From positions 219,518 to 283,517 of the forward strand of contig CAIJGA010000008.1 in the NCBI GenBank assembly GCA_903820085.1: DNA of 64,000 nt, written 5' to 3'. The notes below the pieces were generated by a model that did not search any database, was not told the DNA's origin, and worked only from the letters and a program-made list of their open reading frames with translations. A program made the translations under genes and the position numbers. Position 1 is the stretch's first letter; every line of letters starts with the position of its first letter. This document shows, piece by piece, positions 49,794 to 57,207 of the stretch. Origin of the DNA: an uncultured Chlorobiaceae bacterium. Lineage in GTDB: Bacteria; Bacteroidota; Chlorobiia; Chlorobiales; Chlorobiaceae.

Positions 49794-50093
49794 CGATTTC
49801 GCAGCTATGAGCTTCATGGCGACGATTTGAGGCAGATATGGAGGAACCATCTTCTCGGGTTGTCCATGTGTCAACGAAATGAACTTGACGATTTTTACTC
49901 AATTATACTCTATCCGTCAGGGAACCGGCATTTCGCTAAAGTCATCCCGGAATACCAATCCTTACTGACTGAAGTTTCGCGACGGAAGGTCTTTGGATGT
50001 ACTTACGAGCGATACATCCAGGCAATTGAGGGCAATGAAGATATATTGAGATGGAAGCAATATTTGTCGGATCGTTATCTGGTTGTTGCATAG
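49794..50093 (+). pseudogene. 5'-truncated protein remnant, unidentified
   Basis: The frame opens directly after a stop at 49791 and runs 99 codons (SYELHGDDLRQIWRNH ... LYPSGNRHFAK ... DRYLVVA). There is no ribosome site, and only a TTG at 49827 could start it. The composition looks like real protein. It may be the C-terminus of a nuclease-like accessory protein (the LYPxGN pattern), but this is a weak guess. From 50094 to 50236 I see nothing. Confidence 0.4.
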
Positions 50094-50236
50094 ATAGAAC
50101 AACTTTTTCATCGAACAAGCACGGGTTCCGGGGAATTTGAGAATAATGCGCAGCGCTGGCGGCAAAAGCAGCCCCGGCATCGTGGGGTGAGGGCGGCAGT
50201 TATGGCGTACAAATATGTATCATTCAATCGCCGCCT

Positions 50237-51625
50237 GTGATGATAAAAAACACTTCCAGAATCAGCTCAAAAATGGCCATGAAACTCATTGAAAGTCAAT
50301 TTCTTCCGGCGTTTTTTTCATTGCCCGATCCTGTTTTTCTTATTGACCATGAAGGCACTATCCTTGATGCCAATGAAGCTTATGGTTCACTCTTGTCCAG
50401 GAACCCCCAAGAGTGTATCGGCAATTCTGTTTTCCGGTTACTGTTGCCGGATTTGGCCCTAAAACGGCTCGAGAACATAATTGAAGCTCTGCGCAATGCC
50501 AAACCCTGCTATTGGGATGACGAACTGAACGGAAGAACCCTTCGGAACAGGGCCTATCCATGCATAATCCCGGAAGGTGAAGCCGCTCGATTGCTGATCA
50601 TCGTCCATGATATTTCAGATATAGGACAGGAACTGAAAAAAGAGAGGGAATTGACCAAAAAAGTCATTGAATCTATTCCAGGTGCCTTTTATGTTGTCGA
50701 TGCAGCAGGAAAGTTTGTCTACTGGAACCATTTCATACGTGATGAGATTGTCGGGAAGCCTGAACACGAGATGAGGGATGCCGTAGGTATTGACTTCATC
50801 CATCCGGATGATCGGCCGCTCGTTGCTGAAAATATCATGAAAATCCTCCAGGATAATCAGGAACTGACATCCGAAAGCCGGGTTTTGTTTCACAATGGAG
50901 AGCTATTCAGGTGGTTCCTCATGACCGGCAAAAGAATTATACTGGATGGAAATCCTTTGCTTATGGGCGCAGGCGTCGATATGACCCAACGCAAACAGGG
51001 CGAAGAAGAAATAATCCAACTCAACCTTGAACTGTTAAAGGCATACGATACCACTATTGAAGGATGGTCAAAGGCGCTTGATCTACGCGACTATGAGACC
51101 GAAGGTCACACCCTGCGAGTTACCACTATGGCACTGGAACTTGCACGCCTTGCTGGAATAAACGAAGAAGAGATGGGACACTTTAAGCGTGGTGCGCTTT
51201 TGCATGACATCGGTAAAATGGGTATACCCGACCAAATTCTGCGAAAGCCGGGAAAATTGACCGAAGAAGAATGGGGCATCATGCGAAAACACCCCGTTTT
51301 TGCCTTTCAACTTCTTTCGCCGATTGAATACCTGCATCCTGCTATGGACATTCCTTATTGCCACCACGAAAAATGGGATGGAAGCGGTTATCCTCGAGGG
51401 TTGAAAGGTGAAGAAATTCCGTTGTCGGCGCGATTGTTTGCGATTGTTGACGTATGGGATGCTCTGAGCTCCGACCGACCCTACCGGGAAGGGTGGTCAA
51501 AAATGAAGGTGATCGAACACATCAAATCACTCTCCGGAACAGACTTTGACCCTATGGCAGTAGAGTTATTTTTAAACATGATCGATAACAAGCAAAGCAT
51601 TTCATTCACTACCGGGAAAACGTGA
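50237..51625 (+). CDS. PAS-PAS-HD-GYP protein (putative c-di-GMP phosphodiesterase)
   Basis: The 462-aa protein has two PAS domains (about 20-130 and 140-255; LPDPVFLIDHEGTILDANEA and IPGAFYVVDAAGKFVYWNH). An HD-GYP domain follows (about 270-445) with LLHDIGKMGIP near 322 and HHEKWDGSGYP near 375. Active HD-GYP proteins degrade cyclic di-GMP or related dinucleotides. There is no membrane helix or receiver domain, so the input must be cytoplasmic and sensed by PAS. No partner gene is adjacent. Confidence 0.9.
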   Translation: MMIKNTSRISSKMAMKLIESQFLPAFFSLPDPVFLIDHEGTILDANEAYGSLLSRNPQECIGNSVFRLLLPDLALKRLENIIEALRNAKPCYWDDELNGRTLRNRAYPCIIPEGEAARLLIIVHDISDIGQELKKERELTKKVIESIPGAFYVVDAAGKFVYWNHFIRDEIVGKPEHEMRDAVGIDFIHPDDRPLVAENIMKILQDNQELTSESRVLFHNGELFRWFLMTGKRIILDGNPLLMGAGVDMTQRKQGEEEIIQLNLELLKAYDTTIEGWSKALDLRDYETEGHTLRVTTMALELARLAGINEEEMGHFKRGALLHDIGKMGIPDQILRKPGKLTEEEWGIMRKHPVFAFQLLSPIEYLHPAMDIPYCHHEKWDGSGYPRGLKGEEIPLSARLFAIVDVWDALSSDRPYREGWSKMKVIEHIKSLSGTDFDPMAVELFLNMIDNKQSISFTTGKT

Positions 51626-51649
51626 ATGCCGCCGCCAGGTGCACCGCGC

Positions 51650-51745
51650 CGCTGCGATTACCAGCAAGTCGCCATCATGAATGCCCGCATCAACCATGGA
51701 GTTGCCTTTCACCCTCGCATAAAAGGTAGCAGCCAACCATGGCTC
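51650..51745 (-). pseudogene. Fragment of a UmuD/LexA-type S24 peptidase
   Basis: On the - strand about 30 codons read WLAATFYARVKGNSMV followed by DAGIHDGDLLVI. This is the UmuD pattern around the catalytic serine (GxSM) with GDxLVV. The frame then departs from the family (AAARCTWRRHS) before the lysine half of the active site, and nothing recognisable precedes it. It is a remnant of an error-prone-polymerase or phage repressor-type gene. Confidence 0.55.
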
Positions 51746-52086
51746 CTATACGCTCAGCGCGGCAAGGGGGGCTGATTCCCCATTGGGCTAAAGAGGTATC
51801 TCCATACGTCATCATTAGTCATTTGCGGGGCAGGGCAGCCGCCCCTCTCCCCGTTTGTTGCCTCTGCTGTTCTGCTGAAAGCTTTACATCAAGAATACTT
51901 CGTACAATTAAAACTCTTCCTTATATTATTTGTAAACTTTTCCATAAGAGGGGCTGTAATGAGCGTGAGCATCTGCTCTCTGATGCGGGTTGCAATTCAA
52001 AAATCCGCGGATTAGGCCGGTCAATCTCATTCTTGTTGGCAGGCGCACAGGATTATAACCGAACATACAACCGAAAGGATGAACAG
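51746..52086. other. Non-coding stretch before the lipoprotein operon
   Basis: Open frames cross this stretch, but the composition is irregular and no domain is recognisable. The A+T-rich segment near 51,895-51,950 may hold the promoter of the lipoprotein operon. Confidence 0.3.
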
Positions 52087-52941
52087 ATGAAAGCTAAAAC
52101 AAAACGGTGGACTTTGTTCCTGCCAGCAATTTTGGCAGGGCTGGTATTTCTTTCTGCCTGTGCCGACTTGAAATCAATCCGCGTGTTTGCGGACAAGTCA
52201 GCCGATTTGGCTGGCTACACTTCGCTCAGTGCTGACTACCCAAGATCAGTAGAACGTCAGAAGAGATATCAAGAGGAAAAATACCATGCAAAGCTGGACG
52301 AAGAGTTGCAGAAGCGCAATGCGCAGCAGCCAGCCTTGCTTGCTCTCCATAAAGGTGTGGAGGAATACATGAGTGCTCTCGGTGCTTTGGCCTCAGATGA
52401 GCTGGTTTCCTGTGACCAGTCTGTTGATGCACTTGCGGGAGAGATCAAGAAAGCCAAGCTGATCGATGACTCAAAGGCTGACGCGTTTGCTTCGCTGACA
52501 AAGCTGATCGCCAAAGCCTCAACGGACCTTTATCGCCAGAAAAAGCTCAAACAGATAATCGGTGAGGCGAACAATGACTTCCAGACTGTCATCATCGCCT
52601 TGAGTGACATTGTGGGGAAGGATTTTACCTCTTCGCTGGATAACGAGGCTGTGGCTGTTGACAAATATTACAAAAAAATCATAACCATCGCAGAAAAGGC
52701 GCCGCCACAGCAAGCCGCCATCGAATTGCTCAAGGAGAGGTGGCAAGAGAGGAGGGATGAAGTGAAGGTAAAAAGAGAGGCTTGTGTGCTCTACGTAAAG
52801 ACATTGAAGAGCATTGGGGAAGGGCACCAGATGCTGTTCGACAATAAAGACCACCTTTCAACGAAACAGGTTGCCAATAGCATCAATGCGTACAGTAAAG
52901 AGGTGTCGGCTCTCTACAAGCAAATCAAAGAGCTTAAGTAA
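52087..52941 (+). CDS. Unrecognised helical lipoprotein
   Basis: The 284-aa product has a signal peptide with lipobox (LVFLSAC, Cys at residue 25). It should be exported and lipid-anchored; the residues after Cys (ADL) do not match a simple retention signal. The mature part is almost entirely predicted helix and charged heptad-like sequence, with no enzyme motif. The ATG at 52087 follows an aaaggatg site, and the longer upstream frame is not supported. A 129-aa gene begins 14 nt downstream with a strong ribosome site, so the two form an operon. I do not recognise the family. Confidence 0.75.
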   Translation: MKAKTKRWTLFLPAILAGLVFLSACADLKSIRVFADKSADLAGYTSLSADYPRSVERQKRYQEEKYHAKLDEELQKRNAQQPALLALHKGVEEYMSALGALASDELVSCDQSVDALAGEIKKAKLIDDSKADAFASLTKLIAKASTDLYRQKKLKQIIGEANNDFQTVIIALSDIVGKDFTSSLDNEAVAVDKYYKKIITIAEKAPPQQAAIELLKERWQERRDEVKVKREACVLYVKTLKSIGEGHQMLFDNKDHLSTKQVANSINAYSKEVSALYKQIKELK

Positions 52942-52955
52942 AAGGAGATGAAAAT

Positions 52956-53345
52956 ATGGAAATTACCGCAAATGAAGCACGTGATTTGGCCCAGTGGTTC
53001 AGGGATGTTTCTGTAGCAATTGGTGCATACAGATTCGCCCACTGGGATTCGCTAACGAAGGATCAACGAGATACTCTTGAGGGCATCGAGTGGACACTGC
53101 TGAACTACTCCTCGGACTTGGTCACCCAAGCCGTTGGCCTCACGTTGGACGATGCGGAAGCCAGCTTGAAGCATATCCAGGAAGCGACAGCAATGGCCAA
53201 GAAGGCTGTGGAAACCATCCAGACCATAAAGAAGATTCTTGTGATATCAGGGGCAGTCATAAAACTCGGGGCTGCCATTGTCTCCGAGCATCCGGGTGTG
53301 ATTGCCACAGCAATTGGCAATCTTCGCAATGCCGTGGCTGCGTAG
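52956..53345 (+). CDS. Unrecognised small helical protein paired with the lipoprotein
   Basis: The 129-aa protein has no signal peptide. Residues 1 to ~60 are amphipathic helix. Residues ~65-90 are coiled-coil-like (AEASLKHIQEATAMAKKAVE). The C-terminus is mildly hydrophobic and glycine-rich (ILVISGAVIKLGAAIVS ... VIATAIGNL), which could insert in or lie on a membrane. An aaaggaga site precedes the ATG. No known domain is visible. The tight pairing with a lipoprotein suggests a two-part envelope device or an effector/immunity pair; that is inference. Confidence 0.7.
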   Translation: MEITANEARDLAQWFRDVSVAIGAYRFAHWDSLTKDQRDTLEGIEWTLLNYSSDLVTQAVGLTLDDAEASLKHIQEATAMAKKAVETIQTIKKILVISGAVIKLGAAIVSEHPGVIATAIGNLRNAVAA

Positions 53346-53582
53346 TTTTGCTGTTATCAAGAACGAATCCTTTGTCTCGTATTACGGGCTGACCGGTTTT
53401 GAAACAACGGTACGTTTCGTCAACTCAATCACCGGTCAAAGGCCGTTATTTTCTTGTGCCTTAAGTCGCGGCTGAAGGCCCTAAAAATCAACTGTTCAAC
53501 ACATGCAATACCGTGCTGGGTGATTTCTTAACAAGATTAAGCAACACCAGTGCCGGGGCTAGCAATAACTTGCTGAAGTGAA

Positions 53583-53636
53583 CAGTATATGCTACATTAT
53601 AAGAGAAAAAGCGAAAAATGTAGTGCATATGATACA
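53583..53636. promoter_or_regulatory. Inverted repeat operator upstream of hipB
   Basis: The left arm cagtatatgctacatt (53583-53598) and the right arm aatgtagtgcatatgatac (from 53617) are near-reverse complements around an A-rich centre. They end just before the hipB start. HipB-type repressors bind such sites to autoregulate hipBA, so this is the likely operator/promoter. Confidence 0.55.
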
Positions 53637-53639
53637 GTG

Positions 53640-53891
53640 ATGAGTGATATTCAGGAAATCGGCGAGGAGCTCTATCGTCGAAGGAAAATGTTAGGATTGT
53701 CACAGCAGCAGGTAGCTGGCGCAAATGGAATGAGCCGCGTAACGCTTAGCCGTTTTGAAAATGGCAAACTGCCGGAAATCGGTATAAGAAAAGTTATGAC
53801 CATCTGCGCAACACTTGGGCTTGAGCTCACCATAAAAGATGCTTCACAGCGCCCAACCTTGCAGGAGCTGATAACAGAAAGGGAGAATTAG
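53640..53891 (+). CDS. hipB: HipB-like antitoxin / Xre-family repressor
   Basis: The ~83-aa protein has an HTH_3 domain (LGLSQQQVAGANGMSRVTLSRFENG). As the antitoxin it should bind HipA and the upstream operator. The ATG at 53640 is preferred because the 17 upstream in-frame residues are encoded by the palindromic operator. hipA starts one base after its stop. Confidence 0.85.
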   Translation: MSDIQEIGEELYRRRKMLGLSQQQVAGANGMSRVTLSRFENGKLPEIGIRKVMTICATLGLELTIKDASQRPTLQELITEREN

Positions 53892-53892
53892 G

Positions 53893-55131
53893 ATGTTAGA
53901 TGTATGGGTTCCTCCTCATGTTGTCGGCTCACTGGATCGCCACTCACTTGAATCCGGTGCTTATACGTTTGCTTATCGTTCTGCAATTCAGTCCGGTGAG
54001 GATGTCTCTCTGACGATGCCGTGGTCACTGGAAAGTTATCGGTACCAAAACGGGTTACATCCGGTTTTTCAAATGAATCTGCCCGAGGGCAGGCTGCGGG
54101 AGTCCATTGAACTATCATTCCGAAAGCGTGTCAAGGGTTTTGATGCACTATCCCTGCTGGAGGTGGTCGGACGTTCGCAGATCGGCCGGTTGCGTTTTGC
54201 CAACGATCCTGGTGTGATCGATCAGGTTCCCTTGCAAAGTGTTTCGGAACTGGTAGCCTATGATGGGTCGGAGGACCTGTTGATCGATCTTCTGGAGCGT
54301 TTTTCTACTGTTTCAGGTGTCTCTGGAGTGCAGCCGAAGGTGCTGATCAGGGACGATGAACATGGAGAAGGCGAAACGTACACTTTTGGTCAGTCTCGTG
54401 TTACGGTTAAAGGAGCTACTCATATCGTCAAGGGTTGGAACCGCAATGAATATCCCCATTTGGCCGCTAACGAGTTTTTCTGCATGAATGCTGCCCGCCG
54501 AAGCGGGTTGGAAGTGCCGGAGTTCACTCTTTCGGAAAACAACCAGTTCCTGGTGGTCAAGAGGTTTGATTTGACAGAAGAGGGGCAATATCTTGGGTTT
54601 GAGGATTTCTGTTCCCTGAATGGTATCGGTACGGCAGAGAAGTATGACGGCAGCTATGAAAAGCTGGCCAAACGGATTCGCCAGTTTGTCTCTCCTGAAC
54701 TTCAGGCCTCTGCTCTGGAGGTTTACTTCCGTTCACTCTCTCTTTCTTGTATCGTGAGGAATGGCGATGCCCATCTTAAAAATTTCGGTGTCCTCTACGC
54801 GGCATCAAACAAACCTGTGCGCCTTGCACCAGCTTTCGATATCGTTTCAACAACCGCGTATATCAAAAGGGACACTCTGGCGCTTACTTTGGACGGCAGC
54901 AAGCGCTTTCCTGCAGCAAAGAAACTCATTACCTTCGCAAAAATGCACTGTAATCTTCAGCCGGCAAAAGCAAAACTCATTATCGAAGAGGTTGCTGATG
55001 CTGTTGCTGAAACAGTTGCAGGCCTGCGCCAGCATACTCTCGATTTCGCGGACTTTAAGCCTGTTGGTGAGGCCATGCTCAGTGAGTGGAATGAGGGTCT
55101 GAGCGCTATTGGGCGAAATAAGGCAGAATGA
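53893..55131 (+). CDS. hipA: HipA-like serine/threonine kinase toxin
   Basis: The 412-aa protein has the HipA layout. An N-subdomain 1 comes first. The Ser-containing phosphorylation/P-loop region is SGVSGVQPKVLI near residue 140. The catalytic motif is RNGDAHLKNFG near 292, and the metal-binding motif is FDIVSTTAY near 314. Known HipA proteins phosphorylate aminoacyl-tRNA synthetases and induce dormancy; the target here is unknown. All key motifs are intact. An aagggag site within the hipB end supports the ATG. Confidence 0.92.
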   Translation: MLDVWVPPHVVGSLDRHSLESGAYTFAYRSAIQSGEDVSLTMPWSLESYRYQNGLHPVFQMNLPEGRLRESIELSFRKRVKGFDALSLLEVVGRSQIGRLRFANDPGVIDQVPLQSVSELVAYDGSEDLLIDLLERFSTVSGVSGVQPKVLIRDDEHGEGETYTFGQSRVTVKGATHIVKGWNRNEYPHLAANEFFCMNAARRSGLEVPEFTLSENNQFLVVKRFDLTEEGQYLGFEDFCSLNGIGTAEKYDGSYEKLAKRIRQFVSPELQASALEVYFRSLSLSCIVRNGDAHLKNFGVLYAASNKPVRLAPAFDIVSTTAYIKRDTLALTLDGSKRFPAAKKLITFAKMHCNLQPAKAKLIIEEVADAVAETVAGLRQHTLDFADFKPVGEAMLSEWNEGLSAIGRNKAE

Positions 55132-55275
55132 ACAAATACAACCTGTTTAGGGCGCTTCTTTCCTATAAGGTAACAAGGATGACCAGTCCGCATACAGCGT
55201 TACCGTGCCAGGTTTCAGGTATCCGGTCAGTTTCGTTGCGGCAACCTCGCCGCCCCACTGGTCACCTTGCTCCTT

Positions 55276-55482
55276 TTTTTCTGGACGCCGTTAGTGGCAC
55301 CGGACGTTCTTCATTCGAGCAAAGAACAGAGATTCCGTGCTGTAGGGCGGACAATCAAAAAGCGTCATTTGTTTATCGTTTTCACGTTGAGGAACAAAGG
55401 CGAAACGCTCCTAATCAGGCCGATTAGTGCGCGGTATATGCACACAAAGGAGATAAAAGCTCATGAAAAAGAAATTCCCTGA
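55276..55482 (+). pseudogene. brnT: BrnT-type toxin, 5'-truncated
   Basis: The frame encodes the C-terminal two-thirds of a BrnT RNase: PLVAPDVLHSSKEQRFRAVGRT, then LFIVFTLR and IRPISARYMHTKEI. The usual N-terminus (a W-D-xxKAxxNxxKHGVSF type segment with catalytic residues) is absent upstream; there the frame is unrelated sequence after a stop at 55180. The 3' end overlaps the brnA start by 20 nt, as in intact brnTA operons. The toxin is probably dead. Confidence 0.65.
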
Positions 55483-55753
55483 TTTTAAGACTGACGACGA
55501 AGCCGAAGCCTTCGTAGAGACTGCCGACTTGAGCGAGTATGATTTCTCAGGTATGGTGCCAATGCGTTTTGAATTGAAACGCAAGGATACGTCAATAAGT
55601 CTCCGTCTGCCTGAAGAGTTGTTAGACGCTGTGCGCATTAATGCAAAACGCCTTGGTATTCCGTATCAACGCTTCATGCGGTTGGCAATTGAACGAGCAG
55701 TGAAGCCAAGTAAACACCCGCAGCACACGGACAGAAAGGATCAACAGCTTTAG
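55463..55753 (+). CDS. brnA: BrnA-type antitoxin (CopG family)
   Basis: The 96-aa protein has a short N-terminal helix region (FPDFKTDDEAEAFVE). A ribbon-helix-helix domain follows (SISLRLPEELLDAVRINAKRLGIPYQRFMRLAIERAV), as in BrnA antitoxins. It is intact, with an aaaggag site upstream, while its toxin partner has lost its 5' end. It may persist as a DNA-binding protein without a toxin to neutralise. Confidence 0.75.
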   Translation: MKKKFPDFKTDDEAEAFVETADLSEYDFSGMVPMRFELKRKDTSISLRLPEELLDAVRINAKRLGIPYQRFMRLAIERAVKPSKHPQHTDRKDQQL

Positions 55754-55925
55754 AGACTCACTATTGCTATTAACAAAATCAAAGAATTCCATACTCCTGA
55801 GGTGACGGCACGCTTTTTTGCATTTGAACTCGTAACACAAAATATTTCTTCCACCAAGCAAATATTCGGCAATATGGGCATGATTTTTATCCTGTAAACT
55901 ATTGCATTCTTTTTATTTGATGTGA

Positions 55926-55966
55926 ATATTCGGTAAATAGATAAACGTCATAAAATGACCGAATAT
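55926..55966. promoter_or_regulatory. Inverted repeat before the helicase remnant
   Basis: A 9-bp inverted repeat (atattcggt at 55926-55934, accgaatat at 55958-55966) has A+T-rich flanks, and a further attcgg copy lies near 55868. It ends 17 nt before the downstream start and may be the old operator of the decayed operon. Confidence 0.4.
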
Positions 55967-55982
55967 CATAAAAAAATGACCA

Positions 55983-56402
55983 ATGCGCATTGAAGAAATA
56001 ACGTCTGGCAGTTCCCTTACAGGCCTTGAACCTTCGGCTGTTGCAACGGTTCTAGCCGTTGTTCCAATTGCTGATGGAGCCGTACGGGTTATCTATCAGA
56101 CACCGGACGGTACACTCAAAGAGCGTCTTCTTGGTAGAGCCGACGAAGAGGCCATTGCTGTTGCCACCACTGAGCGCCCTTGGTCTTTTGTCGGAGATGG
56201 TGAGGCATTCAAACTCACTGTTGAAGCCAAGCGCATTGATCTTGCATTTCTGTTTGATCCGATGATGGCCGTTCATACCTCAAATGTTGAACCCCTTCCA
56301 CATCAGATCACGGCTGTTTATGAAGCCATGTTACCCCGTCAACCGCTGCGGTTTGTTCTTGCGGACGATCCCGGTGCTGGCAAGACCATCATGGCAGGAT
56401 CT
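55983..56402 (+). pseudogene. N-terminal fragment of an SNF2-type helicase
   Basis: About 140 codons match the N-terminus of large defence-associated SNF2/DEAD helicases. It begins EPSAVATVLAVVPI and has PHQITAVYEAML. It breaks inside Walker A, at ADDPGAGKTIMAG. Intact proteins continue for several hundred residues; here the frame switches to unrelated sequence near 56400 and stops at 56453. This is a deletion junction, and only the nucleotide-binding start is left. Confidence 0.6.
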
Positions 56403-56404
56403 CA

Positions 56405-56755
56405 AAAGAAGAGAACGTTACCGCGCAAGTCACAGCAAGTCATAACGTCTTGATAAATAAATCGTTGGAGGAGCTTGCCGAGGCATTATCCATCCCTGTC
56501 GCGCAAGTCACTGCGCAAGTCACCGCGCAAGTCGAAAAACTTCTGAGAGCTGTTATAAACTCAGCCCTTTCTCGCGAAGAGCTGCAGTCAGTCATAGGGA
56601 TAAAACACCGGGAACATTTGCGCAAAACCTACCTTGAGCCGCTCATAACATCAGGATGGATTGAACGTACCATTCCGGATAAACCACGAAGCAGCCTGCA
56701 AAAGTACCGAGTAACTGCAAAAGGTAGAATCTGGCTTATAGAAAGAAATCAATGA
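56405..56755 (+). pseudogene. C-terminal fragment of a Fic/HTH-type protein with VTAQ repeats
   Basis: The frame entered at the junction reads SKEENVTAQVTA and continues to a stop at 56755. It has a VTAQVTAQV repeat and a winged-helix tail (ALSREELQSVIGIKHREHLRK ... YRVTAKGRIWL). Such tails end Fic-family or AlbA-domain transcriptional regulators common in Chlorobium. The N-terminal functional domain is missing. A TTG at 56450 could still start a 101-aa DNA-binding protein. Confidence 0.55.
56423..56536 (+). repeat. 12-bp tandem repeat gcgcaagtcac(n)
   Basis: Three tandem copies lie at 56501-56536, with a further copy plus a partial copy at 56423-56443. They encode VTAQ-type tetrapeptides in the Fic/HTH fragment. 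Confidence 0.7.
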
Positions 56756-56862
56756 TATCAAACTATCCCGTTAAATCACCCCGCAAGCTTATTGAGGTTG
56801 CGCTTCCGCTGGATGCTGCTTGTGCCGGAGAACTATCTGGTTGTCCTTGCAGAGCGTGGTGA
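56752..56862 (+). pseudogene. N-terminal fragment of a DUF1156 protein
   Basis: A 36-codon frame starts in an ATGA overlap with the previous fragment. It reads SPRKLIEVALPLDA, the start of DUF1156 DNA-methyltransferase-like proteins linked to anti-phage loci. The family would continue with INAAxxREKSIRHGHPST, but the frame changes to unrelated sequence (ACAGELSG) and stops. Only about 22 residues survive. Confidence 0.5.
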
Positions 56863-56944
56863 CTACATCCTTCCATGGACAGCTTATCTGGTTGAGCAAC
56901 CGCACCAGCAAAGGAAATTACAGAAGGAATATGAAGAATATTAG
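56813..56944 (+). pseudogene. Short C-terminal-looking fragment, unassigned
   Basis: Overlapping the previous fragment in another frame, 43 codons read LLVPENYLVVLAERGDYILP, then WTAYLVEQPHQQRKLQKEYEEY. The composition and the charged end look like the tail of a real protein fused at the deletion point. No family was assigned. From 56945 to 57207 nothing further is recognised except the ribosome site of the next gene. Confidence 0.35.
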
Positions 56945-57207
56945 CGGAAAAAGAGCTGAAAAAGCTGAAGCCGCCCCTAAGGACGGCCTCGTTACTCCTT
57001 CCACACATGGTAGATGAGCTGCCTTAATATCGTTCATTACAGACAAAAAGTCAAGGGGGAACGATCAGGAAAGAAAAATATAGTTATGGTTTCTCACTTT
57101 CTCCAACATCAAAATTGTTTTTCATCCTGTCAACTCTAAACAAGATGATGAGAATTGGACGGTTTTTTTATTAAAAAAAGAGATTATAACCGGATGGAGA
57201 TGAAAAG

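Noticed and set aside
53390..53438. tgaccggt/accggtca inverted repeat after the lipoprotein operon
   Set aside because: The 8-bp stem has a 33-nt loop and no U-run; it is too weak to call a terminator or site.
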